DNA from: Scandinavium ludwigii_A
Lineage (GTDB): Bacteria > Pseudomonadota > Gammaproteobacteria > Enterobacterales > Enterobacteriaceae
Direction: 5' to 3'
Length of the DNA: 64,000 nt
NCBI GenBank assembly: GCA_050516505.1
Contig: CP191518.1
Span: 1,364,001-1,428,000 of the forward strand
Part shown: positions 26,785 through 35,447 of the stretch, one piece after another
Position numbering within the stretch: position 1 is the stretch's first letter
How the letters are laid out: the number at the start of each line of letters is the position of its first letter
Program-made: the position numbers and the translations under genes
The notes under the pieces: generated by a model
What the model was told of the DNA's origin: nothing
The model's input: only the letters and a program-made list of their open reading frames with translations
Database searches by the model: none

Positions 26785-27789
26785 ATGAGTCTGGATATCA
26801 ACCAGATTGCCCTGCACCAGATGATCAAGCGTGATGAAGAGAACCTTGAAGTGGTGCTGCGCGATACTTTGCTGGAGCCGACGGCAACGGTCGAAGAGAT
26901 GATGGCTGAGCTGCATCGGGTCTACAGCGCAAAGAACAAAGCCTACGGCATGTTCAATGAAGAGAGCGAGCTGGCCCAGTCTCTGCGCCTGCATCGTCAG
27001 GGTGAGGAAGATTTCCTGGCCTTTAGCCGAGCGGCGACCGGTCGCCTGCGTGACGAACTGGCGAAATATCCGTTCGCCGACGGCGGCATCGTGCTGTTTT
27101 GCCACTATCGCTATCTGGCGGTGGAATATCTGCTGGTGGCGGTGCTCAACAATCTGAGCAGCATGCGCGTGAATGAGCAGCTGGATATCAGCTCTACGCA
27201 CTATCTCGATATCAATCACGCCGATATCGTGGCGCGCATTGATCTGACCGAATGGGAAACCAATCCGGAATCCAGCCGCTACCTGACGTTCCTGAAAGGA
27301 CGAGTCGGGCGCAAAGTGGCCGATTTCTTTATGGATTTCCTGGGGGCCAGCGAAGGGCTGAACGCCAAAGCGCAGAACCGCGGATTATTGCAGGCGGTTG
27401 ATGATTTCACTGCCGAAGCGGAGCTTGATAAATCCGAGCGTCAGAACGTGCGCCAGCAGGTGTATACCTACTGCAACGAACAGCTGCAGGCCGGGGAAGA
27501 GATTGAACTGGAGTCGCTGTCCAAAGAGTTATCCGGCGTCAGTGAAGTGAGTTTCCACGAATTCACCGCCGACAAAGGCTATGAGCTGGAAGAGAGCTTC
27601 CCGGCCGACAGAAGTACACTGCGCCAGCTGACCAAATACGCCGGAAGCGGCGGTGGGCTGACCATCAACTTTGATGCGCTGCTGCTGGGCGAACGTATTT
27701 TCTGGGATCCGGCCACCGATACGCTGACCATCAAAGGCACGCCACCCAATCTGCGTGACCAGTTACAGCGCCGCACCAGCGGTAAGTAA
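26785..27789 (+). CDS. yejK: Nucleoid-associated protein YejK
   Basis: Nucleoid-associated protein (also called NdpA) of 334 residues, found on the chromosome in spheroplasts; it has been reported to interact with topoisomerases in E. coli. Starts MSLDINQIALHQMIKRDEEN with GGAG 7 bases upstream. The family hallmark is the mostly alpha/beta fold without a classic DNA-binding motif. C-terminal NFDALLLGERIFWDPATDTLTIKG is conserved. Divergent from yejL with a 133-bp spacer that must contain both promoters; convergent with rplY. Confidence 0.96.
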   Translation: MSLDINQIALHQMIKRDEENLEVVLRDTLLEPTATVEEMMAELHRVYSAKNKAYGMFNEESELAQSLRLHRQGEEDFLAFSRAATGRLRDELAKYPFADGGIVLFCHYRYLAVEYLLVAVLNNLSSMRVNEQLDISSTHYLDINHADIVARIDLTEWETNPESSRYLTFLKGRVGRKVADFFMDFLGASEGLNAKAQNRGLLQAVDDFTAEAELDKSERQNVRQQVYTYCNEQLQAGEEIELESLSKELSGVSEVSFHEFTADKGYELEESFPADRSTLRQLTKYAGSGGGLTINFDALLLGERIFWDPATDTLTIKGTPPNLRDQLQRRTSGK

Positions 27790-27803
27790 CCCAACATTAG
27801 CCA

Positions 27804-27835
27804 TAAAAAAACCCCGCCGAAGCGGGGTTCTTTAC
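27804..27835. terminator. Bidirectional terminator between yejK and rplY
   Basis: AACCCCGC CGAA GCGGGGTT, a perfect 8-bp stem, flanked by A7 on the plus-strand left and TTCTTT on the right. It gives a strong U-tract for rplY on the minus strand and a weaker one for yejK. Confidence 0.93.
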
Positions 27836-27848
27836 AACTTGTCAGCGA

Positions 27849-28136
27849 TTACGCGCGAACGAAGTCGATGTGAGTCAGTTTTGGCTTGAACGGGTGACGC
27901 TGAACAGCCTGAACCTTCACTTTCTCTTCTTTACCACCAGCAACCACGATGGTCAGAACTTCGGTGTAGAAACCTTCTTTAGTCTGCAGGTTCCACACTT
28001 TGTCGTGGTCCAGTTCCAGAGCTACTGGAGCAGCTTCGCCACCGTAGACGATTGCTGGGAACTGGTTAGCGGTACGCAGGCGGCGGCTCGCACCCTTACC
28101 CTGCTCTTTACGTACTTCTGCGTTTAAAGTAAACAT
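27849..28136 (-). CDS. rplY: Ribosomal protein L25
   Basis: 50S subunit protein that binds 5S rRNA (loop E). Short form of 95 residues, without the CTC extension of other bacteria, one longer than E. coli. Begins MFTLNAEVRKEQGKGASRRL and ends HPFKPKLTHIDFVRA. The ATG at 28136 was chosen over the longer frame to 28208, since all enteric L25 start here and the upstream part is leader; E. coli L25 represses its own messenger, and the 5' leader may have that role here. Confidence 0.98.
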   Translation of the reverse strand: MFTLNAEVRKEQGKGASRRLRTANQFPAIVYGGEAAPVALELDHDKVWNLQTKEGFYTEVLTIVVAGGKEEKVKVQAVQRHPFKPKLTHIDFVRA

Positions 28137-28290
28137 TGATGTCTCTCTATATGTAATCCTGTTACAGGCGACCCAGCAACAGGCAAGTGATCTGCTTTGC
28201 ACATGCAAAAGCGGGCGGGATTATAGCCTTCAATCCACGTTGGGGCAAACTAAACAAACCCCGGAATCCTGGCATTACCGCGCCCGGGCT

Positions 28291-28753
28291 CTAAAGCATG
28301 CTGATTTTACCCTGGAATATCACCGGCCCTGAAGGTCCCGCCAGTTTTGAACCGCCAACAGGCTCAAGGCTAATCGCCAGTACCGATTGATTGTCCAGCG
28401 ATTCGGCGCCCAGTGTGAACGCATTACCCGCGGTGTGGGTAATGAGGCCCAGTGAGCGTGGCGGCAAGCGCCCACCCAACCCAAGCCGTTGGTCGTGAAC
28501 GAACCGGGGCAACTGCCGCTAATGGCATACTCTGGTTAATATCGCGCTGAATGGCCCACCATACGTCCGGCGCAGGCGTGACATCCTGCGTTGTCACGTC
28601 TATTCCGCTAAAGGCTTTTTGCCAGCGCGTGACCTGCTGCGCAAAGTCAGAATCGGTAGCCATTCTTCGTGCGAGCTGCGCCCGCGTGGGTTCATCCAGC
28701 ACTCCGAGTACGAATTCGGCCGCGTGGAAGTTATCATTTTCCTGAATGTTCAT
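28291..28753 (-). pseudogene. Anti-sigma factor remnant (RskA-type), deleted and frameshifted
   Basis: The first 90 or so codons from ATG 28753 (MNIQENDNFHAAEFVLGVLD) read as a zinc-less anti-sigma N-terminal domain with DVWWAIQRDI, ending at GWALAATL where the membrane helix should be. There the frame breaks. A different frame then gives ITHTAGNAFTLGAESLDNQS and LAISLEPVGGSKLAGPSGPV to the stop at 28291, the usual C-terminal end of RskA-like proteins. Much of the membrane/periplasmic middle is missing. The ATG overlaps the upstream sigma stop (ATGA), as in an intact operon. Clearly not functional. Confidence 0.8.
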
Positions 28754-28851
28754 AGGCCCACACACTCCCTGAGATGTGCCAGCGCGCGGCGGATCCCGCT
28801 TTTAACGGTGCCTTCGGGCTGGCTTAACGACAGTGCGATTTCTGGCGATAT
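28750..28851 (-). pseudogene. ECF sigma factor remnant (last 33 codons)
   Basis: Reading ISPEIALSLSQPEGTVKSGI then RRALAHLRECVGL and a stop, this is the sigma region 4.2 helix-turn-helix and C-terminus of an extracytoplasmic-function sigma factor. Everything before it is gone: the sequence joins directly to the fasciclin remnant at about 28846-28851. The stop overlaps the anti-sigma ATG, the coupling expected for a sigma/anti-sigma pair. Confidence 0.75.
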
Positions 28852-29260
28852 TGCCGCGCGCATCTTTCAGCCGGATATTGTGCGGGCCGTTCGCCATCAC
28901 CCACAGCGAGCCGCCGTTCACCGTTTTCAACTCGGCATTACCGCCTCCGGCTTTGATTTTTTTCTCAAGGGCTTTCATATCGTATTTGCCCGCCACTACG
29001 TGATAGGTCAAAACGGCGTGAGTTTTTGTTTGTTTTCGGGTTTGAGCAGGGAGTCCACTGTTCCCGGAGGGCGTTTTTCGCAGGCGGTGTTAGTGGGGGC
29101 GAAGACGGTAAAGGGCCCCGTTCCTTCAAGTGTCGGGACCAGTCCGGCCGCTTTCACCGCCGACCATCACGGTGCTGTTATCCATCATGGCCGCCTGAGA
29201 CACGCCGCTGAAAACCAGTGCAGAAATAAACAGAGATGGCACAAATTGTTTCATTTTCAT
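28846..29260 (-). pseudogene. Fasciclin-domain secreted protein remnant, deleted and frameshifted
   Basis: From ATG 29260 a signal peptide is clear (MKMKQFVPSLFISALVFSGV...QAA), followed by MMDNSTVMVGG. Then the reading frame shifts and part of the fasciclin domain is deleted. Another frame gives AAGLVPTLEGTGPFTVFAPT and VDSLLKPENKQKLT, and after a second shift VLTYHVVAGKYDMKALEKK through SLWVMANGPHNIRLKDARGN. These are canonical fasciclin (FAS1) H1 and H2 boxes. The 3' end is lost by fusion into the sigma remnant. At least two frameshifts and two deletions make it a dead gene. Confidence 0.82.
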
Positions 29261-29371
29261 TCCCTCATTTGCGTTTTCGATTCGGGCTAATGTGCCCTCA
29301 ACGGTTAATACGAATGAGCGAGGAAAGCGGATGCAAAAAAAGTGAAAAAAATGACGCCAAGGAAAATATCC

Positions 29372-31129
29372 CTAGCGCAGCTCATTGGCGCGACGGAAAC
29401 GGCCTTCATAATCAAAGACTTTTTCGCGCACCTGCCAGAAATGCCCTTTTTTACGCGCGACGACAAAATCCGGATGACGCAGTAAAACCTGCTGAGCAAG
29501 GATATCGGCAGGCGTAATCCAGCGCAGCGGTACGCCGGGGGTGCGGGTATGTGGCCGCATAAAAAGCTGCTCGAATGCGGTTTTCTGTGCAGGCGTTTGC
29601 AGACGGAAGCGCTCACTTACATCGGCCCCGTCTTCGTCGTGATAGGTGACTTTCAGCCACGGGCCTTTTTCGTCAGCGCCATCCTGTAACGTCATGCCGC
29701 TACAGCGCAGCACCAGCGCATCTTTGAGCTTCAGCGCCGCTTTCAGCATATCATCCGGGTCAACCAGCACGGTGTCGCATTCGCGGCAACGGCGCGCCGC
29801 GATGTCATTTTCCGCATTACACTGCGGACAGTTTTTAAAACGGAAGCGGAAATCACACTGCTCGCGATGGCCGTCGTCATCTTCGAACCAACCCTGACAG
29901 CGGCGGCCGAAATGTTCGATAAGCGTGCCGTCCTGAGTGGTTTTGCCCCAGAACGTGTTGGCGAAACCGCAGGCCGGGCAGAAAACCTGCACCGGCACGT
30001 TGTCACTTTTGCCTTTCGGCGCGCCGACTTCCGGGGCGAAAAGGTCATGCGGGTTTCCGGCGTAGTCGAGTATCAGGCAGTCGGTCTTGCCCGGCGACAG
30101 GCGCAGACCACGGCCGACAATTTGCTGATACAGGCTCACGGATTCTGTCGGGCGCAGAATGGCAATCAGGTCGACGTGCGGCGCGTCAAACCCGGTGGTC
30201 AGCACCGCCACGTTCACCAGATAGCGAAACTGCTGGGCTTTGAACGCTTCAATCAGCCGATCTCGTTCGGGCGTGGGCGTATCGCCGGTGATCAGCGCCG
30301 CGTCTGAGGCGGGCAGCAGGCCGGTCACTTCTTTGGCGTGTTCCACGGTAGAGGCGAAAATCATTACCCCTTTGCGATTCTGCGCAAATTCGACAATCTG
30401 GCTGATGATGTGCGGCGTCACGCGCTGCTGTTTTTTCAGCTCAACGTTAAGATCTGCCTCGCTGAACAGGCCGTTACTTTGCACCTGCAGGCGGCTGAAA
30501 TCGTATTGAACTACCGGCATATCCAGCCGTTCCGGCGGCGTCAGAAAGCCGTGCTTAATCATGTAGCGCAGCGGCAGTTCATAAATGCAGTCGCGGAACA
30601 GCGCTTTTTCATCGCCACGCACCATACCGTGATAATGAAAACGATAAATCCAGCCTTTGCCCAGACGGAAAGGCGTGGCGGTCAGCCCCAGCAGACGTAA
30701 GTGAGGGTTCACCTTTTTAAGATGATTGAGGATTTGTTGATACTGACTGTCATCGTCGTCGCTGATGCGGTGACATTCATCGACGATCAATAGCGAAAAC
30801 TCGGCCTGAAACAGCGCGAGATTGCGCGCCACCGACTGTACGCTGCCGAATACCACTTTGCCGTGGCTTTCTTTACGCTTCAGCCCGGCGGCAAAAATAT
30901 CGGCCTCAAACCCCAGCGCCAGGTACTTCGCATGGTTCTGCGCCACCAGTTCTTTGACGTGAGCAAGCACCAACACACGTCCACGCGCCAGGCGCGCAAG
31001 CTCAGCGATCACCAGGCTTTTCCCGGCTCCGGTGGGCAACACAATCACCGCGGGCTGTTGGTGTTGACGAAAGTGGGAGAGGGTGGCGTCCACCGCTTCC
31101 TGCTGATAAGGGCGAAGAGTAAAGGTCAT
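29372..31129 (-). CDS. radD: RadD (YejH) superfamily-2 helicase-like DNA repair protein
   Basis: ATP-dependent SF2 helicase-type protein involved in recovery from double-strand breaks and crosslinks; it works with single-strand binding protein and stimulates RecA exchange in E. coli. Walker A VLPTGAGKSLV near residue 30, DECH box (LLIVDECHRI), motif III LGLTATPFR, C-terminal helicase motif VSLYQQIVGRGLRL. A zinc-finger cysteine set follows (CPACGF, CPQCNAENDIAARRCRECD). I chose ATG 31129 to match E. coli MIFTLRPYQQEA; the frame runs on to 31168. Divergent from rsuA. Confidence 0.95.
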   Translation of the reverse strand: MTFTLRPYQQEAVDATLSHFRQHQQPAVIVLPTGAGKSLVIAELARLARGRVLVLAHVKELVAQNHAKYLALGFEADIFAAGLKRKESHGKVVFGSVQSVARNLALFQAEFSLLIVDECHRISDDDDSQYQQILNHLKKVNPHLRLLGLTATPFRLGKGWIYRFHYHGMVRGDEKALFRDCIYELPLRYMIKHGFLTPPERLDMPVVQYDFSRLQVQSNGLFSEADLNVELKKQQRVTPHIISQIVEFAQNRKGVMIFASTVEHAKEVTGLLPASDAALITGDTPTPERDRLIEAFKAQQFRYLVNVAVLTTGFDAPHVDLIAILRPTESVSLYQQIVGRGLRLSPGKTDCLILDYAGNPHDLFAPEVGAPKGKSDNVPVQVFCPACGFANTFWGKTTQDGTLIEHFGRRCQGWFEDDDGHREQCDFRFRFKNCPQCNAENDIAARRCRECDTVLVDPDDMLKAALKLKDALVLRCSGMTLQDGADEKGPWLKVTYHDEDGADVSERFRLQTPAQKTAFEQLFMRPHTRTPGVPLRWITPADILAQQVLLRHPDFVVARKKGHFWQVREKVFDYEGRFRRANELR

Positions 31130-31277
31130 GGTTCCAGCGTCATTATTTCCAGGCAAATAGTATGCCATGAATCTTTTCGCTTGAGTGGCTTAGCAGGGCC
31201 GTTATACTTACCCCTTAGTACAGCTTCATTTTCGGGCCATGCCCGATACCCGCACAATTACAGGCTAAAAATACTTC

Positions 31278-31985
31278 ATGCGACTCGAAAAGTTTATCGC
31301 CCAGCAACTCGGCGTCAGCCGTGCCATTGCCGGGCGTGAAATTCGCGCCAGCCGCGTTACCGTGGATGGCGAGATTGTCAAACTCAGCGCGTTTAAGGTC
31401 CTGCCGGAACACTCTGTGGAATATGACGGAAATCCGTTGACCCAGCCGGCTGGCCCACGCTACTTCATGCTTAACAAGCCTCAGGGTTATGTGTGCTCAA
31501 CGGATGACCCGGATCATCCGACGGTGCTTTATTTCCTCGATGAGCCCCTGGCGCACAAGCTGCACGCCGCAGGGCGTCTGGATATCGACACCACTGGCCT
31601 GGTACTGATGACCGACGACGGCCAATGGTCGCATCGCGTCACTTCCCCGCGTCACCACTGCGAGAAAACCTATCGGGTTACGCTGGAGTCGCCGGTGTCC
31701 GATGACACAGCTGAACAATTCACGAAAGGTGTTCAGTTGCATAATGAAAAAGATCTGACCAAACCCGCGCAGCTGGACGTGCTGACCCCGACTGAAGTTC
31801 GTTTGACTATCAGTGAAGGGCGCTATCACCAGGTGAAACGCATGTTTGCGGCGGTAGGCAACCACGTTGTGGGCCTGCATCGCGAACGCATTGGTGACAT
31901 TAAACTTGATGACGATTTAGCACCTGGTGAATACCGGGCGCTGACGGAAGACGAAATCGCCAGCGTTGGCTTATCGCCGCGCTAA
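31278..31985 (+). CDS. rsuA: 16S rRNA pseudouridine(516) synthase RsuA
   Basis: Converts U516 of 16S rRNA to pseudouridine in the assembling small subunit. N-terminal S4-like RNA-binding domain (RLEKFIAQQLGVSRAIAGRE) and a catalytic domain with the essential aspartate in AAGRLDIDTTGLVLMTDDG and the later EGRYHQVKRMFAAVGNHV. Length 235, four more than E. coli because of a tail ending GLSPR. Ends 16 bp before the bcr GTG, so the two are likely co-transcribed. Confidence 0.96.
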   Translation: MRLEKFIAQQLGVSRAIAGREIRASRVTVDGEIVKLSAFKVLPEHSVEYDGNPLTQPAGPRYFMLNKPQGYVCSTDDPDHPTVLYFLDEPLAHKLHAAGRLDIDTTGLVLMTDDGQWSHRVTSPRHHCEKTYRVTLESPVSDDTAEQFTKGVQLHNEKDLTKPAQLDVLTPTEVRLTISEGRYHQVKRMFAAVGNHVVGLHRERIGDIKLDDDLAPGEYRALTEDEIASVGLSPR

Positions 31986-32001
31986 CTTCAGGAGTAGATT
32001 T

Positions 32002-33198
32002 GTGACCACCAGGCAGCACTCTTCGCTGGGAATCGTATTCATCCTTGGCCTTCTGGCCATGCTGATGCCACTTTCAATAGATATGTATCTCCCGGCGCTG
32101 CCGGTCATTTCTGCCCAGTTCGGTGTTCCGGCGGGCAGTGCGCAGATGACGCTCAGCACCTACATTCTGGGATTTGCGCTCGGTCAGCTGTTGTATGGCC
32201 CGATGGCCGACAGCATTGGCCGTAAGCCGGTTATTCTCGGTGGTACGCTGGTGTTTGCGGCGGCTGCGGTGGCGTGTGCGCTGTCGCAGACCATTGAACA
32301 TCTGATCATCATGCGCTTCTTCCACGGCCTGGCCGCGGCGGCAGCGAGCGTGGTGATCAACGCCCTGATGCGCGACATTTACCCGAAAGAAGAGTTCTCC
32401 CGCATGATGTCTTTTGTCATGCTGGTGACGACCATTGCGCCGCTGGTGGCACCGATGGTCGGCGGGGCAGTGCTGGTGTGGTTCAGTTGGCATGCGATTT
32501 TCTGGATCCTCGCCATTGCCGCACTTCTGGCCTCAACGATGATCTTCTTCTTTATTGATGAGACGTTGCCGCCGGAGCGCCGTCAGAAATTTCATATCCG
32601 CACCACGATGGGGAATTTCGCCTCGCTGTTCCGCCATAAGCGTGTGCTGAGCTACATGCTGGCCAGCGGCTTCAGCTTCGCCGGCATGTTCTCTTTCCTC
32701 AGCGCAGGGCCGTTTGTTTACATCGAACTGAATCACGTTTCGCCGCAGCATTTCGGCTATTACTTCGCGCTGAATATCGTGTTCCTGTTCATCATGACCA
32801 TCATCAACAGCCGGTTTGTGCGTAAAGTCGGTGCGCTGAATATGTTCCGCGCCGGATTGTGGATCCAATTCGCGATGGCGGTCTGGATGGTGGTGTGTGC
32901 GCTGCTCGGCGTGGGCTTCTGGTCTCTGGTGCTTGGCGTGGCGGCGTTTGTGGGCTGCGTATCGATGGTCTCTTCCAACGCGATGGCGGTTATTCTCGAC
33001 GAGTTCCCCCACATGGCGGGCACGGCGTCGTCGCTGGCGGGGACTTTCCGCTTCGGGATTGGTGCGATTGTTGGCGCGTTGCTATCGATGGCGACCTTTA
33101 CCACCGAGTGGCCGATGCTGTTTTCCATCGCGTTTTGCGCCAGTTGTTCAATTTTGTTCTCTCTTTACGCCAGCCGTCCTCGTAAAAACCCGCGTTAA
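32002..33198 (+). CDS. bcr: Bcr multidrug efflux transporter (MFS)
   Basis: Twelve-helix major facilitator of the drug:proton antiport DHA1 group. In E. coli it gives resistance to bicyclomycin, sulfonamide and tetracycline and exports cysteine. Motif A GPMADSIGRKPVILGG lies after helix 2 and the conserved SIDMYLPALP in helix 1. I place the start at GTG 32002, with GGAG 7 bases before it, because MTTRQHSS matches E. coli Bcr; an upstream in-frame start overlaps rsuA. 398 residues. A strong terminator follows. Confidence 0.95.
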   Translation: MTTRQHSSLGIVFILGLLAMLMPLSIDMYLPALPVISAQFGVPAGSAQMTLSTYILGFALGQLLYGPMADSIGRKPVILGGTLVFAAAAVACALSQTIEHLIIMRFFHGLAAAAASVVINALMRDIYPKEEFSRMMSFVMLVTTIAPLVAPMVGGAVLVWFSWHAIFWILAIAALLASTMIFFFIDETLPPERRQKFHIRTTMGNFASLFRHKRVLSYMLASGFSFAGMFSFLSAGPFVYIELNHVSPQHFGYYFALNIVFLFIMTIINSRFVRKVGALNMFRAGLWIQFAMAVWMVVCALLGVGFWSLVLGVAAFVGCVSMVSSNAMAVILDEFPHMAGTASSLAGTFRFGIGAIVGALLSMATFTTEWPMLFSIAFCASCSILFSLYASRPRKNPR

Positions 33199-33214
33199 TA
33201 CACATCTGTTTAAC

Positions 33215-33242
33215 AAAAAGGGGCTGAAATCAGCCCCTTTTT
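33215..33242. terminator. bcr terminator
   Basis: AAAAAGGGGCTG AAAT CAGCCCCTTTTT, a perfect 12-bp stem 16 bases after the bcr stop, ending in T5. Confidence 0.94.
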
Positions 33243-33508
33243 GATGCATATCAACCGCTAAGCGTTTTGTACTGCCTGAGTATGTTTATTTTATGTAAAA
33301 TCAATTAGTGTAAAAAGTCACATCACTGTAGATAAAAAGGTTGTTTTAGATCACAGAAACGGGTACATATAGCGCCGTTATGCCGGTTTGGCATACGAGT
33401 GACGATAAAAACGTACGTACCCTTGGCTGGATGCAGGACGATTTGTCAACGATGTGTTAATATGGATGTGAAATATTTGTGAAGCATTTTGCTTCCGGGG
33501 AAAAAGAC
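33243..33508. promoter_or_regulatory. yejG upstream region
   Basis: Apart from the bcr terminator this 266-bp spacer holds no gene. It contains TTTTAGATCACAG near 33340 and AT-rich promoter-like sequence around 33460. A GGGG sits about nine bases before the yejG GTG. Confidence 0.35.
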
Positions 33509-33853
33509 GTGAATACACTACAGCTTTCTATCGTACACCGCCTGCCCCAGAGCTATCGCTGGTCTACCGGTTTTGCAGGTTCAAGAGTTGAACCGATTCC
33601 GCAAAACGGTAACGAAGATGATAATTCCTTGGTGGCACTGAAATTACTGAGTCCTGACGGCGATACCGCATGGCCCGTAATGCAGAAGCTGAGCCAGGCG
33701 TTAACCGATATCGAATTGCCAAGCTCCGTGCTGGAATGCGAAGGCGAGCCGTGCCTGTTCGTGAATATGCAGGATGAGTTCGCGGCGACCTGCCGACTGA
33801 AAAACTTCGGCGTGGCTATCGCTGAGCCTTTCTCTGGTAACAACCCTTTCTGA
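33509..33853 (+). CDS. yejG: YejG family protein (DUF5377-type, unknown function)
   Basis: A 114-residue cytoplasmic protein matching E. coli YejG in length and sequence: NTLQLSIVHRLPQSYRWSTG, DNSLVALKLLSPDGD, VLECEGEPCLFVN, and C-terminal LKNFGVAIAEPFSGNNPF. No catalytic motif and no known function, although K-12 yejG has been linked to aminoglycoside response. The start is taken as GTG 33509 to align with homologues; the frame extends 10 codons further upstream. Convergent with yejF with only 3 bp between stops. Confidence 0.9.
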   Translation: MNTLQLSIVHRLPQSYRWSTGFAGSRVEPIPQNGNEDDNSLVALKLLSPDGDTAWPVMQKLSQALTDIELPSSVLECEGEPCLFVNMQDEFAATCRLKNFGVAIAEPFSGNNPF

Positions 33854-33856
33854 GCG

Positions 33857-35446
33857 TCAGCTTAGCGTAATCAGCTGGCGAGTATACTCCTGCGCCGGTG
33901 CGGCAAACACGCGCTGACAGTCACCTTGCTCAACCACTTCTCCCTGACGCAGTACAATCACCTGATGACACAGCGAACGCACCACATGCAGGTCATGGCT
34001 GATAAAGATATAGGCCAGCTGATGCTTTTGCTGAAGTGATTTCAGCAAGGCTAGGATTTGCGCCTGCACGGTCCGGTCGAGTGACGAAGTCGGTTCGTCC
34101 AGCACCATAAGCTGCGGTTTGAGGATTAACGCCCGGGCAATAGCGATGCGCTGGCGCTGGCCACCGGAAAACTCAGCCGGGTATCGCCAACGGGTTTCCG
34201 GGTCAAGTCCCACTTCCTTCATTACGTTAATCACTTCATTTTCACGCGCGTTACTGCTTAATGCGGGCTGATGCACGCGCAAACCTTCTTCGATAATTTG
34301 CAGCACGTTCAGGCGCGGGTTCAGCGACGAATTGGGATCCTGAAATACCACCTGGATCCGGTGACGCAGCGGCAGCATTTGCTTGCGCGAACGCCCCTGA
34401 ATTTTATGCCCATCAAACACAATATTACCCGCCGAGGCGATCAGCCGCAGCAGCGCCAGGCCGGTGGTGCTTTTCCCCGATCCAGATTCTCCCACCAGGC
34501 CCAGCGTTTCACCCGTGTTCAGGGTAAAACTGATGTTGTTGACCACTCTGTTTTCATCAACGATCCGGCGAAACACGCCTTTGCGAATGGGAAATGCGAC
34601 CTGTAGGTTTTCTACTTGCAACAGCGGGACGCTATCCGGCGGCAGCGGTACGGGCTCGCCTGCGGGTTCGCTGTCGAGCAGTTTGATGGTGTAAGGATGC
34701 TCAGGGCGGCGGAACAGTGCCAGGGCGTCGCGTTGTTCGACGCAGCGACCGTTCTGCATCACCGCCACGTTGTCCGCTAGCTTGCGCACGATGCTGAGGT
34801 TATGGGTGATAAACAGTAAACCCATGTTCAGTTCCTGGCGCAGCTCGCGCAGCAGTTGCAGGATTTGTGCCTGCACGGAGACATCCAGCGCGGTGGTGGG
34901 TTCGTCGGCAATCAACAGTTCCGGGCGCGTCAGTAGCGCCATGGCAATCATCACGCGTTGACGTTCACCGCCGGAAAGCTGATGCGGATAATCGTCCAGC
35001 CGCTGGCGTGCATTGCGGATCCCGACACGATCCAGACAGGTCAGGATTTCGCCTCGCGCCGCTTCTTTGCGCATTCCCCGGTGCAGGGACAGCACTTCGT
35101 ACAGCTGTTTTTCGAGTGAATGCAGCGGGTTGAGCGACACCATCGGCTCCTGGAAAATCATCGCGATGCGATTCCCACGGATCCCCCGTAGCACGCGCTC
35201 ATTGGCATGCAGCAGGGAATCGCCGTGAAAACGGATATCGCCAGTCGGATAACTTACCGGCGGCGTGGGCAGCAGGCGCAGGACGGACAGCGCCGACACG
35301 CTTTTGCCAGAACCGGATTCACCAACCAGCGCCAGCGTTTCCCCGGCTTCCACCTGCAGTGACAACTCGCTCACCACCGTGCGGGTTTCGCCTCTGGCGC
35401 TGAAGGCAATGGAGAGATTGTCGATGTCTAATAAGGGTTTCGTCAT
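33857..35446 (-). CDS. yejF: YejF, double-ATPase of the YejABEF peptide importer
   Basis: Energises import of peptides and of microcin C (an Asp-tRNA synthetase poison precursor). Two ATP-binding cassettes in one chain: Walker A GESGSGKSVSALS (about residue 40) and GESGSGKSTTGLA (about 320), signatures LSGGERQRV and FSGGQRQRI, Walker B LLIADEPTTALD and LMVLDEPTSSLD. Length 529 equals E. coli. ATG 35446 starts one base after the yejE stop; a longer frame to 35494 overlaps yejE and is rejected. Fourth gene of yejABEF. Confidence 0.96.
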   Translation of the reverse strand: MTKPLLDIDNLSIAFSARGETRTVVSELSLQVEAGETLALVGESGSGKSVSALSVLRLLPTPPVSYPTGDIRFHGDSLLHANERVLRGIRGNRIAMIFQEPMVSLNPLHSLEKQLYEVLSLHRGMRKEAARGEILTCLDRVGIRNARQRLDDYPHQLSGGERQRVMIAMALLTRPELLIADEPTTALDVSVQAQILQLLRELRQELNMGLLFITHNLSIVRKLADNVAVMQNGRCVEQRDALALFRRPEHPYTIKLLDSEPAGEPVPLPPDSVPLLQVENLQVAFPIRKGVFRRIVDENRVVNNISFTLNTGETLGLVGESGSGKSTTGLALLRLIASAGNIVFDGHKIQGRSRKQMLPLRHRIQVVFQDPNSSLNPRLNVLQIIEEGLRVHQPALSSNARENEVINVMKEVGLDPETRWRYPAEFSGGQRQRIAIARALILKPQLMVLDEPTSSLDRTVQAQILALLKSLQQKHQLAYIFISHDLHVVRSLCHQVIVLRQGEVVEQGDCQRVFAAPAQEYTRQLITLS

Positions 35447-35447
35447 C

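Noticed and set aside
27849..28208. L25 with a 24-residue N-terminal extension
   Set aside because: Enteric L25 begins MFTxNAEVRKEQ; the extension is leader sequence.
33330..33350. CRP site before yejG (TAGATCACA)
   Set aside because: Only one half-site matches; the other half lacks TGTGA at the right spacing.
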